This document shows positions 49,610 to 57,839 of a stretch of DNA of 64,000 nucleotides, piece by piece. Each line of letters begins with the position of its first letter. The first letter of the stretch is position 1. The position numbers and the translations under genes were made by a program. Under the pieces are notes generated by a model that made no database searches, was not told the origin of the DNA, and worked only from the letters and a program-made list of their open reading frames with translations. Location of the stretch: assembly GCF_900176355.1 (NCBI RefSeq), contig NZ_FWXI01000005.1:186001-250000 (forward strand), in the 5' to 3' direction. This DNA is from Sporomusa malonica. Its GTDB lineage: Bacteria; Bacillota; Negativicutes; Sporomusales; Sporomusaceae.

Positions 49610-50635
49610 CTATAGTAACAATCTAAGACCATGCTTAAGCAGCACTTTCCCCACTGCAGCTGCCGGCACAGCCAATAACATGCCAACCACGCCATATAAT
49701 TCACCACCAGCAAATAGAAAAAAGATTACCGTAAGCGGATGCAGTCCTACACTTTCCCCCAGTATTTTAGGGCCGATGACACTGCCTTCCAATTGGTGAA
49801 TCACAAAAAATAATAAACCTACCTTGAAAGCCAACATTGGTGACTCTAGAAGCGCCAGTGTTATGGCTGGAGTTGCACCAATAAACGCACCAAAATACGG
49901 AATAATATCAAGTAAGCCGGCAGCTATGCCAATAAGCAAAGCAAACGGAACATTAAATAAATATAAACCAGAACTTACTAAAATGCCAACAATAATTGCC
50001 ACTGTTATTTGGCCTCTGATTACCCCACTTAATACTTTGTCAATATCCTTAAGCGCTAAGGTATATTCATGCCGCCAACTACATGGAATCAAAAGCAAAA
50101 AAGCCTCTTTTATTTCTCGCCAATCGTGCAAAAGATAAAAAGCCAATATGGGAGTAATGGCAAACCCGATAAAATGGGTAATTAATCCCATAATACCATT
50201 GGCTAACTCACGAGCAAAAGATTGACCTTCTCTTTGCAGTGATAATACTGCATCGTCAATACCAATCCGCATCGAGTATGGTAATGCTGAGTTTTGATAT
50301 TGACTTTGAACAAGGTAAAATAGCTCTTCGCCTTTATCCAGAATATGCGGCAGTTCCCCGGCAAAATTCTCCAAGTCTCTGACAAAAACAGGTACGAGAC
50401 GGGCTCCACCTAAAATAACTACAGTAAATAAAACTACATATAAAAGCGTAATCGCCAATCCTCTGGGCAACCCTTTCTTCTCAAGATAACATACTGCAGG
50501 ATTGAGTAAATACGCGAGTACTAACGCAATAATAAACGGATATAAGCCACTACGAACAAGCCAAAGAAAATATACAGTTGCTGATAAAAACAAAAAAATG
50601 ATAGCAAGGCGAACATGCTTTTTCGTTAACTGCAT
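49610..50635 (-). CDS. AI-2E/PerM family permease
   Basis: A 341-residue membrane protein. About eight segments include ALVLAYLLNPAVCYLEKKGL near the N-terminus, the conserved GVIRGQITVAIIVGILVSSG, PYFGAFIGATPAITLALLES and LGESVGLHPLTVIFFLFAGG. The family is called AI-2 exporter-like but substrates vary, including sodium/proton-type or lipid-related roles. ATG 50635 follows AAGGAGG. It stands after a terminator, so it has its own promoter. Confidence 0.88.
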   Translation of the reverse strand: MQLTKKHVRLAIIFLFLSATVYFLWLVRSGLYPFIIALVLAYLLNPAVCYLEKKGLPRGLAITLLYVVLFTVVILGGARLVPVFVRDLENFAGELPHILDKGEELFYLVQSQYQNSALPYSMRIGIDDAVLSLQREGQSFARELANGIMGLITHFIGFAITPILAFYLLHDWREIKEAFLLLIPCSWRHEYTLALKDIDKVLSGVIRGQITVAIIVGILVSSGLYLFNVPFALLIGIAAGLLDIIPYFGAFIGATPAITLALLESPMLAFKVGLLFFVIHQLEGSVIGPKILGESVGLHPLTVIFFLFAGGELYGVVGMLLAVPAAAVGKVLLKHGLRLLL

Positions 50636-50651
50636 AGGCTGCCTCCTTGTC

Positions 50652-50679
50652 AAAAAAAAAGGAGACCATACAGGCCTCC
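50652..50679 (-). terminator. Terminator after the YtxH-like gene
   Basis: GGAGGCC and GGTCTCC form a 7-bp stem with one G-U pair, followed on the minus strand by nine T. It lies 13 bases after the stop of the 50693-50890 gene. Confidence 0.8.
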
Positions 50680-50692
50680 GTATTACCGGATA

Positions 50693-50890
50693 TTAATCCA
50701 GCTTTTTCATCAACCGCTTGCGCGCCCGGCGCGCTCCCTTCATCAAATCACGGGTGGTGTCGGCGACCGTGTCAGCACTGTATTCAAACAGCGGCTTTTT
50801 CTGTGGTTTAGCCATGGGACCTATGATGGCGCCGAGTGCTGTTCCTACAAGTCCACCCCAAACCAACCCTTGCCAAAACTTACTGCGCAT
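50693..50890 (-). CDS. YtxH-like small membrane-associated protein
   Basis: A 65-residue protein. An N-terminal glycine-rich hydrophobic segment (GLVWGGLVGTALGAIIGPMA, residues 7-26) is followed by a basic, helical C-terminus with TTRDLMKGARRARKRLMKK. Its layout is like YtxH general-stress proteins, but no clear family match could be made by eye. ATG 50890 or 50893 follows GGGGTGA. It is likely co-transcribed with the zinc-ribbon gene and the PRC-barrel gene upstream. Confidence 0.55.
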   Translation of the reverse strand: MRSKFWQGLVWGGLVGTALGAIIGPMAKPQKKPLFEYSADTVADTTRDLMKGARRARKRLMKKLD

Positions 50891-50894
50891 CATA

Positions 50895-51092
50895 TCACCC
50901 CTTTTGTACCTCTAAATTAACAGTACCTTGTATTAAATCGTCATATAGAGTCAATGTGCCGTCAGACTCGACATTGAAAATCCTTATATCTTGATCCCGC
51001 ACCGTGAACTCTACACAGCAATCCCAACAATAGTACTGGTCGGCACCCACCTTACCGATTCCCCGCTGCCCGCACACAGGACAAGTTGTCAT
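50895..51092 (-). CDS. Small zinc-ribbon protein
   Basis: A 65-residue protein. An N-terminal zinc ribbon is formed by CPVCGQRGIGKVG and CWDCCVEF (Cys pairs at about residues 4-7 and 22-25), followed by a beta-rich region IRIFNVESDGTLTLYDDL. It could bind zinc and nucleic acid or protein. It lies between the PRC-barrel gene and the YtxH-like gene. Function unknown. Confidence 0.6.
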   Translation of the reverse strand: MTTCPVCGQRGIGKVGADQYYCWDCCVEFTVRDQDIRIFNVESDGTLTLYDDLIQGTVNLEVQKG

Positions 51093-51104
51093 GAAACTTA
51101 CACC

Positions 51105-51617
51105 TCACACCTCTTTAGATTCAGGTATAAGAAGGTTGGCCATAGTTTCTGGAACAATTAATTTATCCTGACCAACAACTTGTGCTTGCGGCAACGGCAT
51201 AATTCTGCGGCCATATAGCAGATCAGTGATAAGGCCGTCAGAAATCTCATAAGCCTTTATCTCACCGGTAGAACCATCATAAAGCGCGTCAACCAATATG
51301 CCTAAACTTAGTCCGGTATCTGTATAAATTTGCTTGTCCAGCAAATCGCGCACATAATAACTGGTTCCCAGCGTTGCGATTGGTGTCAACTCCTGTACGG
51401 CATAACCGGCCCGAACCATTACAGCGTCTCTGCCTATTCTGAATAAATCTTCAAACACAATACCCTGGTCATTAGTGAACCAATTGGCACCGGCAAGGAC
51501 AATTCCCCATACGGAAGCCTGTTCCAAATCAACTATTACTTCTTTTACCTCTCCAATCTGTGCGCCAGTCCCAGTAATCAGTACCGGCAAGCCAAATAAT
51601 TCGCGTAATTTATGCAT
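51105..51617 (-). CDS. PRC-barrel domain protein
   Basis: A 170-residue protein with two PRC-barrel-like beta repeats: HKLRELFGLPVLITGTGAQI with EVIVDLEQASVWGIVLAGAN (residues 1-75), and RDLLDKQIYTDTGLSLGILV with GEIKAYEISDGLITDLLYG (about 90-150). It has no Cys or membrane segments. Related Firmicute proteins (for example YlmC/YmxH) are linked to sporulation, but that link is only inferred. ATG 51617 follows GGAGG. Its downstream neighbours are the two small genes. Confidence 0.75.
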   Translation of the reverse strand: MHKLRELFGLPVLITGTGAQIGEVKEVIVDLEQASVWGIVLAGANWFTNDQGIVFEDLFRIGRDAVMVRAGYAVQELTPIATLGTSYYVRDLLDKQIYTDTGLSLGILVDALYDGSTGEIKAYEISDGLITDLLYGRRIMPLPQAQVVGQDKLIVPETMANLLIPESKEV

Positions 51618-51718
51618 ACTAGGCCTCCACAACAGATTGTAGTATTAGTATGACCAGAATCGAGGCTGTTTATATCATTGCCGCAGTGCAGGAAAATTTT
51701 ATCCGTCTATTTACTTTA

Positions 51719-52804
51719 CTACTTTATTATAATGCCACCGCCAACAACAGTGTCACCGTGATAAAAAACTACTGATTGTCCAGGCGTAATGGCCCGCTGC
51801 GGTACCTCGAATTTGACATTAACCTGCCCGTTGCCAAGTGGAATTACTGTTGCTTGAGCCGGCGGCGCGCTGTAACGAATTTTAGCCTCGACCGCAAGTG
51901 GTTCATCTAATTGATCAATAGTAATAAAATTAAGATCACCGGCAATGAGCTCAGAAGCAAAAACATCCTTGTCAGAACCAACAACGACCCGATTGCGTTC
52001 AGCATCAAGCGCCACTACATACAGGGGCTTACCGACTGCCAGCCCAAGACCTTTGCGCTGGCCGACAGTATATAACTGCACGCCTTGATGTTTGCCTAAA
52101 ACCTTACCAGCAGTATCGACAATAAGACCTTGCTTCAGTGATTCAGGGATGCGCTCTTTTAAAAAGGCTTTATAGTCATCATTAGGCACAAAGCATATTT
52201 CTTGGCTGTCTGGTTTATCGGCAACTGATAAACCCAACTCCTTTGCCATCTTTCTGGTTTCAGTTTTTTCAAAACTGCCTAATGGCATTAAAAAATGGCG
52301 CAGAGTCTGCTGATTAAGATGGTATAACGCATACGACTGATCTTTGGCAGGATCAATCCCTTTGCGCAGAATGTAGCGTTGAAGCTCCTCGTTATACATA
52401 ATCTGAGCATAGTGGCCTGTTGCCACATACTGAGCACCGAGAGCGAGCGCCTTGGACAGCAGCCCTTCAAACTTAACATATCGATTGCAGGCTATACAAG
52501 GGTTGGGTGTCCGGCCAGCCGAATACTCAGCCATAAAATAATCGACAACTGTTTCTTGAAACATATCCCGAAAATTAAGAACATAGTAGGGAATTCCCAG
52601 TTTGTTGGCAACTTGACGCGCATCATCGACAGCAGATAACGAACAGCACCCTCTACTGTCGGGATTATCTTCATTCTGATCTTTTTCCCATATTTGCATT
52701 GTCGCGCCTATTACATCGTAGCCTTGATGAACAAGAAGGGCGGCAGTTAAAGAACTGTCCACCCCTCCGCTCATGGCTACAACCACGCGGGGTTTGTCAG
52801 CCAT
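51719..52804 (-). CDS. mnmA: tRNA 2-thiouridine synthase MnmA
   Basis: A 361-residue PP-loop ATPase. MSGGVDSSLTAALLVHQGYD lies at residues 10-30. The first catalytic Cys is in TPNPCIACNRYVKF (about residue 103), the second Cys in PDSQEICFVPNDDY (about 200), and a C-terminal beta domain has ITPGQSVVFYHGDTVVGGGI. It thiolates U34 of tRNA-Lys, -Glu and -Gln with sulfur from IscS. It lies eight bases after iscU in the rrf2-iscS-iscU-mnmA run. Confidence 0.97.
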   Translation of the reverse strand: MADKPRVVVAMSGGVDSSLTAALLVHQGYDVIGATMQIWEKDQNEDNPDSRGCCSLSAVDDARQVANKLGIPYYVLNFRDMFQETVVDYFMAEYSAGRTPNPCIACNRYVKFEGLLSKALALGAQYVATGHYAQIMYNEELQRYILRKGIDPAKDQSYALYHLNQQTLRHFLMPLGSFEKTETRKMAKELGLSVADKPDSQEICFVPNDDYKAFLKERIPESLKQGLIVDTAGKVLGKHQGVQLYTVGQRKGLGLAVGKPLYVVALDAERNRVVVGSDKDVFASELIAGDLNFITIDQLDEPLAVEAKIRYSAPPAQATVIPLGNGQVNVKFEVPQRAITPGQSVVFYHGDTVVGGGIIIK

Positions 52805-52811
52805 TCATTAA

Positions 52812-53183
52812 TCACTTTCCTTTTTTAGCAATGTAATCTTTTATAGCCTCATGCAGCGCGTCAGCGGCCAAATTGGAACAGTGCATCTTGGCCGGAGGCA
52901 ATCCCCCAAGCGCTTCGGCAACGGCCTGATTGGAAATCTCTAAGGCTTCATCAAGAGTTTTTCCTTTAACCATTTCAGTTACCATACTGCTAGTAGCAAT
53001 CGCTGCACCACAGCCGAAGGTTTTGAATTTTACATCAGTGATGATATCATTTTCGACCTGTAAATAAATCCGCATTATATCACCGCATTTGGCATTGCCT
53101 ACCTCACCAACACCAGCAGCGTCTTTGATTTCGCCTACATTACGAGGATTAGTGAAATGATCCATAACTTTATCAGTATACAT
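52812..53183 (-). CDS. iscU: Iron-sulfur scaffold IscU/NifU N-domain
   Basis: A 123-residue scaffold. It begins MYTDKVMDHFTNPRNVGEIK, with cluster cysteines in GNAKCGDIMRIYLQ, KTFGCGAAIATSSMVTEM and KMHCSNLAADALHEAIKDY. It builds [2Fe-2S] and [4Fe-4S] clusters with sulfur from IscS. ATG 53183 follows GGAGAG; the ORF upstream of it is part of the intercistronic leader. It lies between iscS and mnmA. Confidence 0.94.
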   Translation of the reverse strand: MYTDKVMDHFTNPRNVGEIKDAAGVGEVGNAKCGDIMRIYLQVENDIITDVKFKTFGCGAAIATSSMVTEMVKGKTLDEALEISNQAVAEALGGLPPAKMHCSNLAADALHEAIKDYIAKKGK

Positions 53184-53208
53184 AGTATTCTCTCCTCTCA
53201 ACAAATTA

Positions 53209-54420
53209 TTAGTGATGATGATGGCAACTGGAGCAAGGATTCGATGGTTTAAAGTCAGCTGCACTGCCATAAAGCGGTGACATGCTGCGGAGACGTTCGA
53301 CTATTTCCGGCACTACATTAAGAAAGTAGTTTACCTCTTCCTCAGTGTTGCCGCGACCAAGGGAAACCCTAAGTGATCCATGCGCCACTTCATGGGTTAA
53401 CCCCATTGATAACAATACATGCGATGGGTCAAGCGAGCCTGAAGTGCAGGCAGAACCGCTTGATGCAGCAATCCCTTTAAGGTCTAGATTCAAAAGAAGA
53501 GATTCACCCTCAATATACATGAAGCTAAAATTAACATTACCAGGCATTCTTAGATCCGGATGACCGTTAAGTTTGATATGCGGCACTTTTTCAGTAATAC
53601 CAGCAATAATCTTGTCACGTAATCCTTTAACATAAGCAACCTTTTTGTCCATATCCCGCATTGCCACTTCAGCAGCCTTACCCAAGCCAACAATTCCGGG
53701 TACATTTTCTGTGCCTGCACGCATATTGCGCTCGTGACCGCCGCCATGCTGAATTTCTTCAACCCTGACACCGCGCCGGATATAAAGTGCTCCCACGCCT
53801 TTACTGGCATAAAATTTATGGCCTGACATTGTGAGTAAGTCTATATTAAGTTCTTTAACATCAATAGGACAGTTGCCAGCAGCCTGGACAGCATCTGTGT
53901 GGAAATAAATACCCTTTTCTCTGGCCAGTTGTCCAATTTCTTTAATCGGCTGGATTGTTCCCACTTCATTATTAGCAAACATAATACTAATAAGTATTGT
54001 TTTATCAGTAATCGCATTTTTCAAGTCTTCCATACGCACCATCGCATGTTCGTCAACCGGAAGATAAGTAATAGTGAAGCCCTGTTTTTCAAGATATTCG
54101 CAAGTATGTAGCACAGCATGGTGCTCAATAGCAGTAGTTATAATATGATTGCCTTTTTTACGATTGGCATAAGCAACCCCTTTTATTGCCAGATTGTCAC
54201 CTTCGGTGCCGCCGCTGGTGAAGAATATTTCATTTGGAGTGGCGTTAATCAAAGCAGCCACTTTTTCCCGGGCTTCTTCAACAGCTTTACGAGTTTCTCG
54301 GCCAAACGCATGGACACTGGATGGATTACCGTATTTTTCGGTCATATATTCCATCATCAGTTCGGCAACTTCTCGGTCAACCGGTGTTGTAGCCGAATGG
54401 TCAAAATAAATACGTTTCAT
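53209..54420 (-). CDS. iscS: Cysteine desulfurase IscS/NifS
   Basis: A 403-residue PLP enzyme. It starts MKRIYFDHSATTPVDREVAE; the PLP site is LLTMSGHKFYASKGVGALYI (Lys about residue 205), and the active-site Cys is in IAASSGSACTSGSLDPSHVL (about residue 328). It removes sulfur from cysteine for cluster and thiouridine synthesis. The C-terminus has an unusual NPCSSCHHHH ending with two Cys and four His, possibly metal binding. ATG 54420 follows AAGGAGA. It is preceded by rrf2, which probably controls it. Confidence 0.95.
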   Translation of the reverse strand: MKRIYFDHSATTPVDREVAELMMEYMTEKYGNPSSVHAFGRETRKAVEEAREKVAALINATPNEIFFTSGGTEGDNLAIKGVAYANRKKGNHIITTAIEHHAVLHTCEYLEKQGFTITYLPVDEHAMVRMEDLKNAITDKTILISIMFANNEVGTIQPIKEIGQLAREKGIYFHTDAVQAAGNCPIDVKELNIDLLTMSGHKFYASKGVGALYIRRGVRVEEIQHGGGHERNMRAGTENVPGIVGLGKAAEVAMRDMDKKVAYVKGLRDKIIAGITEKVPHIKLNGHPDLRMPGNVNFSFMYIEGESLLLNLDLKGIAASSGSACTSGSLDPSHVLLSMGLTHEVAHGSLRVSLGRGNTEEEVNYFLNVVPEIVERLRSMSPLYGSAADFKPSNPCSSCHHHH

Positions 54421-54421
54421 G

Positions 54422-54859
54422 CTACTCATCTCCTTGTCTCTTTTCTTCATTGCATAAATCAGCAAGAGTAATTGAATCTAACACAGACGTAATGCTATCT
54501 CTTACCTTAGCCCAAACGCCGCGGGTCACACAAATATTAACCCGTGCACAGAAAGTTCTGCTTGCATCCTCATCAGAAAGCAGACAGTCAACCGGGGCAA
54601 TCGGACCTTCCATAATCCGGATAATATCGCCAACCGAGATTTGCGCCGGTTCTTTAGTCAATGCATAACCGCCTTGGGCACCTCGCACGCTTTTTACGTA
54701 ACCAGCCTTCCTTAGTGTACCCATTAACTGTTCAAGATAGTGTTCTGATATTCCCTGGCGCTGAGCCACGCTTTTAAGTGAAATGGCACCTTGTCCATAA
54801 TGTAATGCCAAATCATACATAGCTGCCACGCCATAACGCCCTTTCGTTGACAGTTTCAC
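54422..54859 (-). CDS. Rrf2 family regulator (IscR/CymR-like)
   Basis: A 145-residue winged-helix protein. It starts VKLSTKGRYGVAAMYDLALH and has KSVAQRQGISEHYLEQLMGT and KSVRGAQGGYALTKEPAQIS. Three cysteines in CLLSDEDASRTFCARVNIC resemble the cluster or sensor site of IscR-type members. It likely represses the iscS-iscU-mnmA genes directly downstream according to cysteine or Fe-S status. GTG 54859 is eight bases after GGGAG; the longer frame upstream does not look like the family. Confidence 0.88.
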   Translation of the reverse strand: MKLSTKGRYGVAAMYDLALHYGQGAISLKSVAQRQGISEHYLEQLMGTLRKAGYVKSVRGAQGGYALTKEPAQISVGDIIRIMEGPIAPVDCLLSDEDASRTFCARVNICVTRGVWAKVRDSITSVLDSITLADLCNEEKRQGDE

Positions 54860-54915
54860 TGCAACATCTCCCACTCCGGCTTTTCCGAGTATTATGATAG
54901 GTTTTCTTGCTTTAA

Positions 54916-54944
54916 ATATTACCAAAATTATGGACAATTGTCAA
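54916..54944 (-). promoter_or_regulatory. SigmaA promoter of rrf2-iscS-iscU-mnmA
   Basis: TTGACA (54944-54939), 17-base spacer and TAATAT (54921-54916), with a TGG extended -10. It lies 57 bases before the rrf2 GTG start. A short inverted repeat around ACAATTGT in the -35 region could be a regulator site. Confidence 0.82.
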
Positions 54945-54980
54945 AGGCGATTTGCCAGTAATTATTTGTAATTTATTTGA

Positions 54981-55009
54981 TTGACACTATATGGCAGACT
55001 ATGTTATTT
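54981..55009 (+). promoter_or_regulatory. Possible promoter of the plus-strand acetate transporter
   Basis: A perfect TTGACA (54981-54986) with 17 bases to a weak TTATTT -10 (55004-55009). It lies about 33 bases before the ATG. It is back to back with the rrf2 promoter, 36 bases away. Confidence 0.55.
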
Positions 55010-55041
55010 TTTAAACATACTAAATATTTAGGAGGTTTTGC

Positions 55042-55659
55042 ATGAGTATTAATACCAATAACACACAAACAGTAAAAATCGTGACTGCCGATCCGGGCGG
55101 ACTGGGTCTATTTGGCTTGGCAATGGTTACTTTAGTAGCTTCCTCACAGAAACTCGGCTGGACTACAGGATTTTCTTTTGTCATTCCCTGGGCTATCTTT
55201 CTCGGCGCTATTGCCCAAGTGATTGCGAGCTTTAATGACTTTAAACACAACAACACATTTGGTGCAACAGCATTTGGCGCTTACGGACTGTTCTGGTTAT
55301 CAGTAGCTGCCTGCTGGCTCATTAAAATGGGCGCTTTCGGCCCAGAATTAGCTGCTAATGTTGATGGTAAACAGCTTGGGGTTGCATTTATCGGCTATCT
55401 TATTTTTTCTGTGTATATGACTATTGGTTCAATGGAAACTAACAAGGTGCTTTTTATTATTTTCTTCCTTATTGACTTACTATTCATCGGTCTTGCCGCA
55501 GATGCTTTAGGTTGGGGTCACGGTTGGCACACAATGGCAGCTTGGTCTGAACTCTTGATTGCATTAGTCGGTTTTTATGGCGCTGCCGCTTCCACCCTTA
55601 ACACCCATTTTGGCAAGCAGTTTCTTCCCACAGGCAAACCTTTTGGTATCTTTAAGTAA
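55042..55659 (+). CDS. Acetate uptake transporter, GPR1/FUN34/SatP family (copy 1)
   Basis: A 205-residue six-helix membrane protein of the GPR1/FUN34/YaaH (SatP) family. The N-terminal ADPGGLGLFGLAMVTLVASS is followed by FVIPWAIFLGAIAQVIASFN, FKHNNTFGATAFGAYGLFWL and WHTMAAWSELLIALVGFYGA. It carries acetate or other short acids, probably with protons. The ATG has GGAGG seven bases upstream. It converges on rarA with a shared two-way terminator. A second copy lies at 57189. Confidence 0.92.
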   Translation: MSINTNNTQTVKIVTADPGGLGLFGLAMVTLVASSQKLGWTTGFSFVIPWAIFLGAIAQVIASFNDFKHNNTFGATAFGAYGLFWLSVAACWLIKMGAFGPELAANVDGKQLGVAFIGYLIFSVYMTIGSMETNKVLFIIFFLIDLLFIGLAADALGWGHGWHTMAAWSELLIALVGFYGAAASTLNTHFGKQFLPTGKPFGIFK

Positions 55660-55670
55660 CTAGTATTTAA

Positions 55671-55715
55671 ATAAGCTAAGCCCCCGCTTCCAGCGGGGGC
55701 TTAGCTTATTTTTTA
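55671..55715. terminator. Bidirectional terminator between acetate transporter and rarA
   Basis: ATAAGCTAAGCCCCCGC and its exact complement (55693-55709) form a 17-bp stem with a 5-base loop. A T run follows on the plus strand and an AATAC-rich tail on the minus strand. The rarA stop lies inside one arm. Confidence 0.88.
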
Positions 55716-57037
55716 TTGCCATTTTGTGCTTTAATGTGTTCTAAACGCTCAGCAAACTTGGTTTCAAAACCATTTCGCGTAGGGTGGTAATAGCTTCGCT
55801 GTCTAAGCTTATCAGGCATATATTGTTGAGCAACGAAACCTTCGCTAAAGTCATGGGGATAAAGGTAGCCTTTCCCGCTGCCAAGCTCGCGGGCGCCACG
55901 GTAATGAGCATCGCAGAGATGAGGCGGTATTGCTCCATAATCCATACGACGAACATCCTCTATTGCTTGATCAATGGCCATGTACGCAGCATTACTTTTA
56001 GGTGAACAGGCCAGATACACTACAGCCTGGGCTAACGGAATCCGCCCCTCAGGCATACCAATAAATTGAACTGCCTGTGCTGCTGCCATTGCTACTACAA
56101 GAGCCTGTGGATCTGCGTTGCCGATATCTTCTGAAGCACAAATAACCAGCCTGCGTGCGATAAATTTTACGTCTTCCCCAGCTTCCAGCATCCGTGCAAG
56201 ATAGTGTAGCGCCGCATCAGGATCTGAACCCCGCATACTTTTGATAAACGCCGACACTACATCATAGTGATTATCGCCCTTTTTATCATAGGCCTGTAGT
56301 TTTTCCCCAGCTACTATTTCAACTATTTCAGGAGTAACAATGCTTGATTGAGAAGGTTCAAGCATTGCTGCCGCTTGTTCAATGATATTGAGGGCTGTAC
56401 GAGCGTCACCACCGGCTAAGGCCGCAATCTTAAGTAAGGTTTCCTCACTACAAGTAATTCCCGCTTGTCCAAGTCCACGCTCACGGTCTGTTAGCGCTTG
56501 TTCTACAATCCGGATAATACCCTGCTCATCAAGTCGTTTTAAACGAATTACCCGCATGCGTGAAAGAAGCGGCGAGTTTACTTCAAAGTAAGGGTTTTCC
56601 GTCGTTGCACCAATTAGAATAATAGTACCGTTTTCTACATAGGGTAAAAGGACATCCTGTTGTCCTTTATTAAATCTATGAATTTCGTCCACAAAAAGAA
56701 TTGTTCGACGCTGATGGAGCCTAAGCCGCTCTTTTGCACTGTCAACCACTTTGCGAATATCGGCAGTACCTGCAGCTACCGCATTCAATTTTTCAAAATG
56801 GCTGCCAGTCGTTTGTGCAATAATGTGAGCAAGTGTAGTCTTACCAGTCCCCGGCGGTCCATACAAAATAATTGATGGTATATTGTCGGCTTCGATCATT
56901 CGCCGCAAAAATTTCCCACGACCAATAATCTCTTCTTGACCAATGTATTCTTCCAATGTTCTCGGCCGCATTTTAACGGCCAACGGTCTACTATCTTTCA
57001 ACTGAACTTCAAACAAATTCTGCGAAAACAAGTCCAC
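55706..57037 (-). CDS. rarA: Replication-associated recombination protein RarA (MgsA)
   Basis: A 443-residue AAA+ ATPase. MRPRTLEEYIGQEEIIGRGK is followed by Walker A LYGPPGTGKTTLAHIIA near residue 60, Walker B TILFVDEIHRFNKGQQDVLL, a sensor 1 GATTENPYFEVN, and a C-terminal tetramerisation domain with SMRGSDPDAALHYLARMLEA. RarA acts at stalled replication forks. B. subtilis yrvN sits beside cymR and iscS in the same order. It lies between the two acetate transporters. Confidence 0.95.
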   Translation of the reverse strand: MDLFSQNLFEVQLKDSRPLAVKMRPRTLEEYIGQEEIIGRGKFLRRMIEADNIPSIILYGPPGTGKTTLAHIIAQTTGSHFEKLNAVAAGTADIRKVVDSAKERLRLHQRRTILFVDEIHRFNKGQQDVLLPYVENGTIILIGATTENPYFEVNSPLLSRMRVIRLKRLDEQGIIRIVEQALTDRERGLGQAGITCSEETLLKIAALAGGDARTALNIIEQAAAMLEPSQSSIVTPEIVEIVAGEKLQAYDKKGDNHYDVVSAFIKSMRGSDPDAALHYLARMLEAGEDVKFIARRLVICASEDIGNADPQALVVAMAAAQAVQFIGMPEGRIPLAQAVVYLACSPKSNAAYMAIDQAIEDVRRMDYGAIPPHLCDAHYRGARELGSGKGYLYPHDFSEGFVAQQYMPDKLRQRSYYHPTRNGFETKFAERLEHIKAQNGNKK

Positions 57038-57127
57038 ACTATCACCCTTTTTACTGCTTGTGCTAATATGTTACTGGTATTAGGTATAGTATTCTAGCTA
57101 AACAGCAAAAAACCCTTGAGTAAAGTT

Positions 57128-57171
57128 AAAAAACAGACCACCGTATCCGATCAATATCGAATGCGGTGGTC
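57128..57171 (-). terminator. Terminator of acetate transporter copy 2
   Basis: GACCACCG and CGGTGGTC pair over 8 bp, with extra pairs in the 20-base loop region (ATTCGATATTGATCGGAT), followed on the minus strand by TGTTTTTTAAC. It lies 18 bases after the stop. Confidence 0.85.
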
Positions 57172-57188
57172 GTAATTAATTTTGTAAT

Positions 57189-57809
57189 TTAAGCGCGTCT
57201 CAGGATGCCGAGCGGTTTACCGATTGGCAGAACAACCCGTCCGGCAAACTTATTAAGGAATATAGCGCCACTTGCATAAAATCCGAGGATACTGATAGCA
57301 AGCTCAGACCAGGCGGCAATTGAATGTGCCCAGTGGAAACCCCAGGAATCAAGGGCAAGGCAAATTAAGAGAACATCAATTAAGACCATAATACCAATAA
57401 ACACTTTGTTAGTATCCAAAGATGCCACTGTGGCAAATACAGAGAAAATGAAGTAACCAAAAAATGCGAAACCAAGTTGACTGACATCAGCCTGTGCAGC
57501 AAGTGCGGCACCAAATACTCCGCCTTTAATCATCCAAGCCATTGCAACGCTATACCAGAAAAGACCAAATGCGCCTAGAACGGTAGCGCCAAAGAGGTTG
57601 TTGTGCTTAAAATCCCAGTATGAGGCAACAAATTGAGCAGTAGCCCCAAGGAAGAAAGCCCAAGGAATAAGGAATGCAGTGCCTGACGTCCAACCTAATT
57701 TTTGGGACGCTGCGACCAGTGTTACCATGGCCAGACCAAAGACGCCTAATGGAGTAGGATCAGCGATGACTTCGGAAATTTTTTGTACTTCACCAGATTT
57801 GTTGCTCAT
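57189..57809 (-). CDS. Acetate uptake transporter, GPR1/FUN34/SatP family (copy 2)
   Basis: A 206-residue six-helix protein, a close relative of the gene at 55042. IADPTPLGVFGLAMVTLVAA carries the usual NPxPLGL-type motif (here DPTPLGV), followed by FLIPWAFFLGATAQFVASYW, FKHNNLFGATVLGAFGLFWY and HWAHSIAAWSELAISILGFY. ATG 57809 follows GGGGGA. Its upstream region has a promoter with a perfect 0A-box-like TTGTCGAA next to the -35, hinting at control by Spo0A. Confidence 0.92.
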   Translation of the reverse strand: MSNKSGEVQKISEVIADPTPLGVFGLAMVTLVAASQKLGWTSGTAFLIPWAFFLGATAQFVASYWDFKHNNLFGATVLGAFGLFWYSVAMAWMIKGGVFGAALAAQADVSQLGFAFFGYFIFSVFATVASLDTNKVFIGIMVLIDVLLICLALDSWGFHWAHSIAAWSELAISILGFYASGAIFLNKFAGRVVLPIGKPLGILRRA

Positions 57810-57839
57810 GATATCCCCCTATAAAAAAGATGTACAACA

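Noticed and set aside
53184..53270. N-terminal extension of IscU
   Set aside because: The extra residues are not family-like and run into the iscS 3' end; GGAGAG precedes the MYTDKVMDH start.
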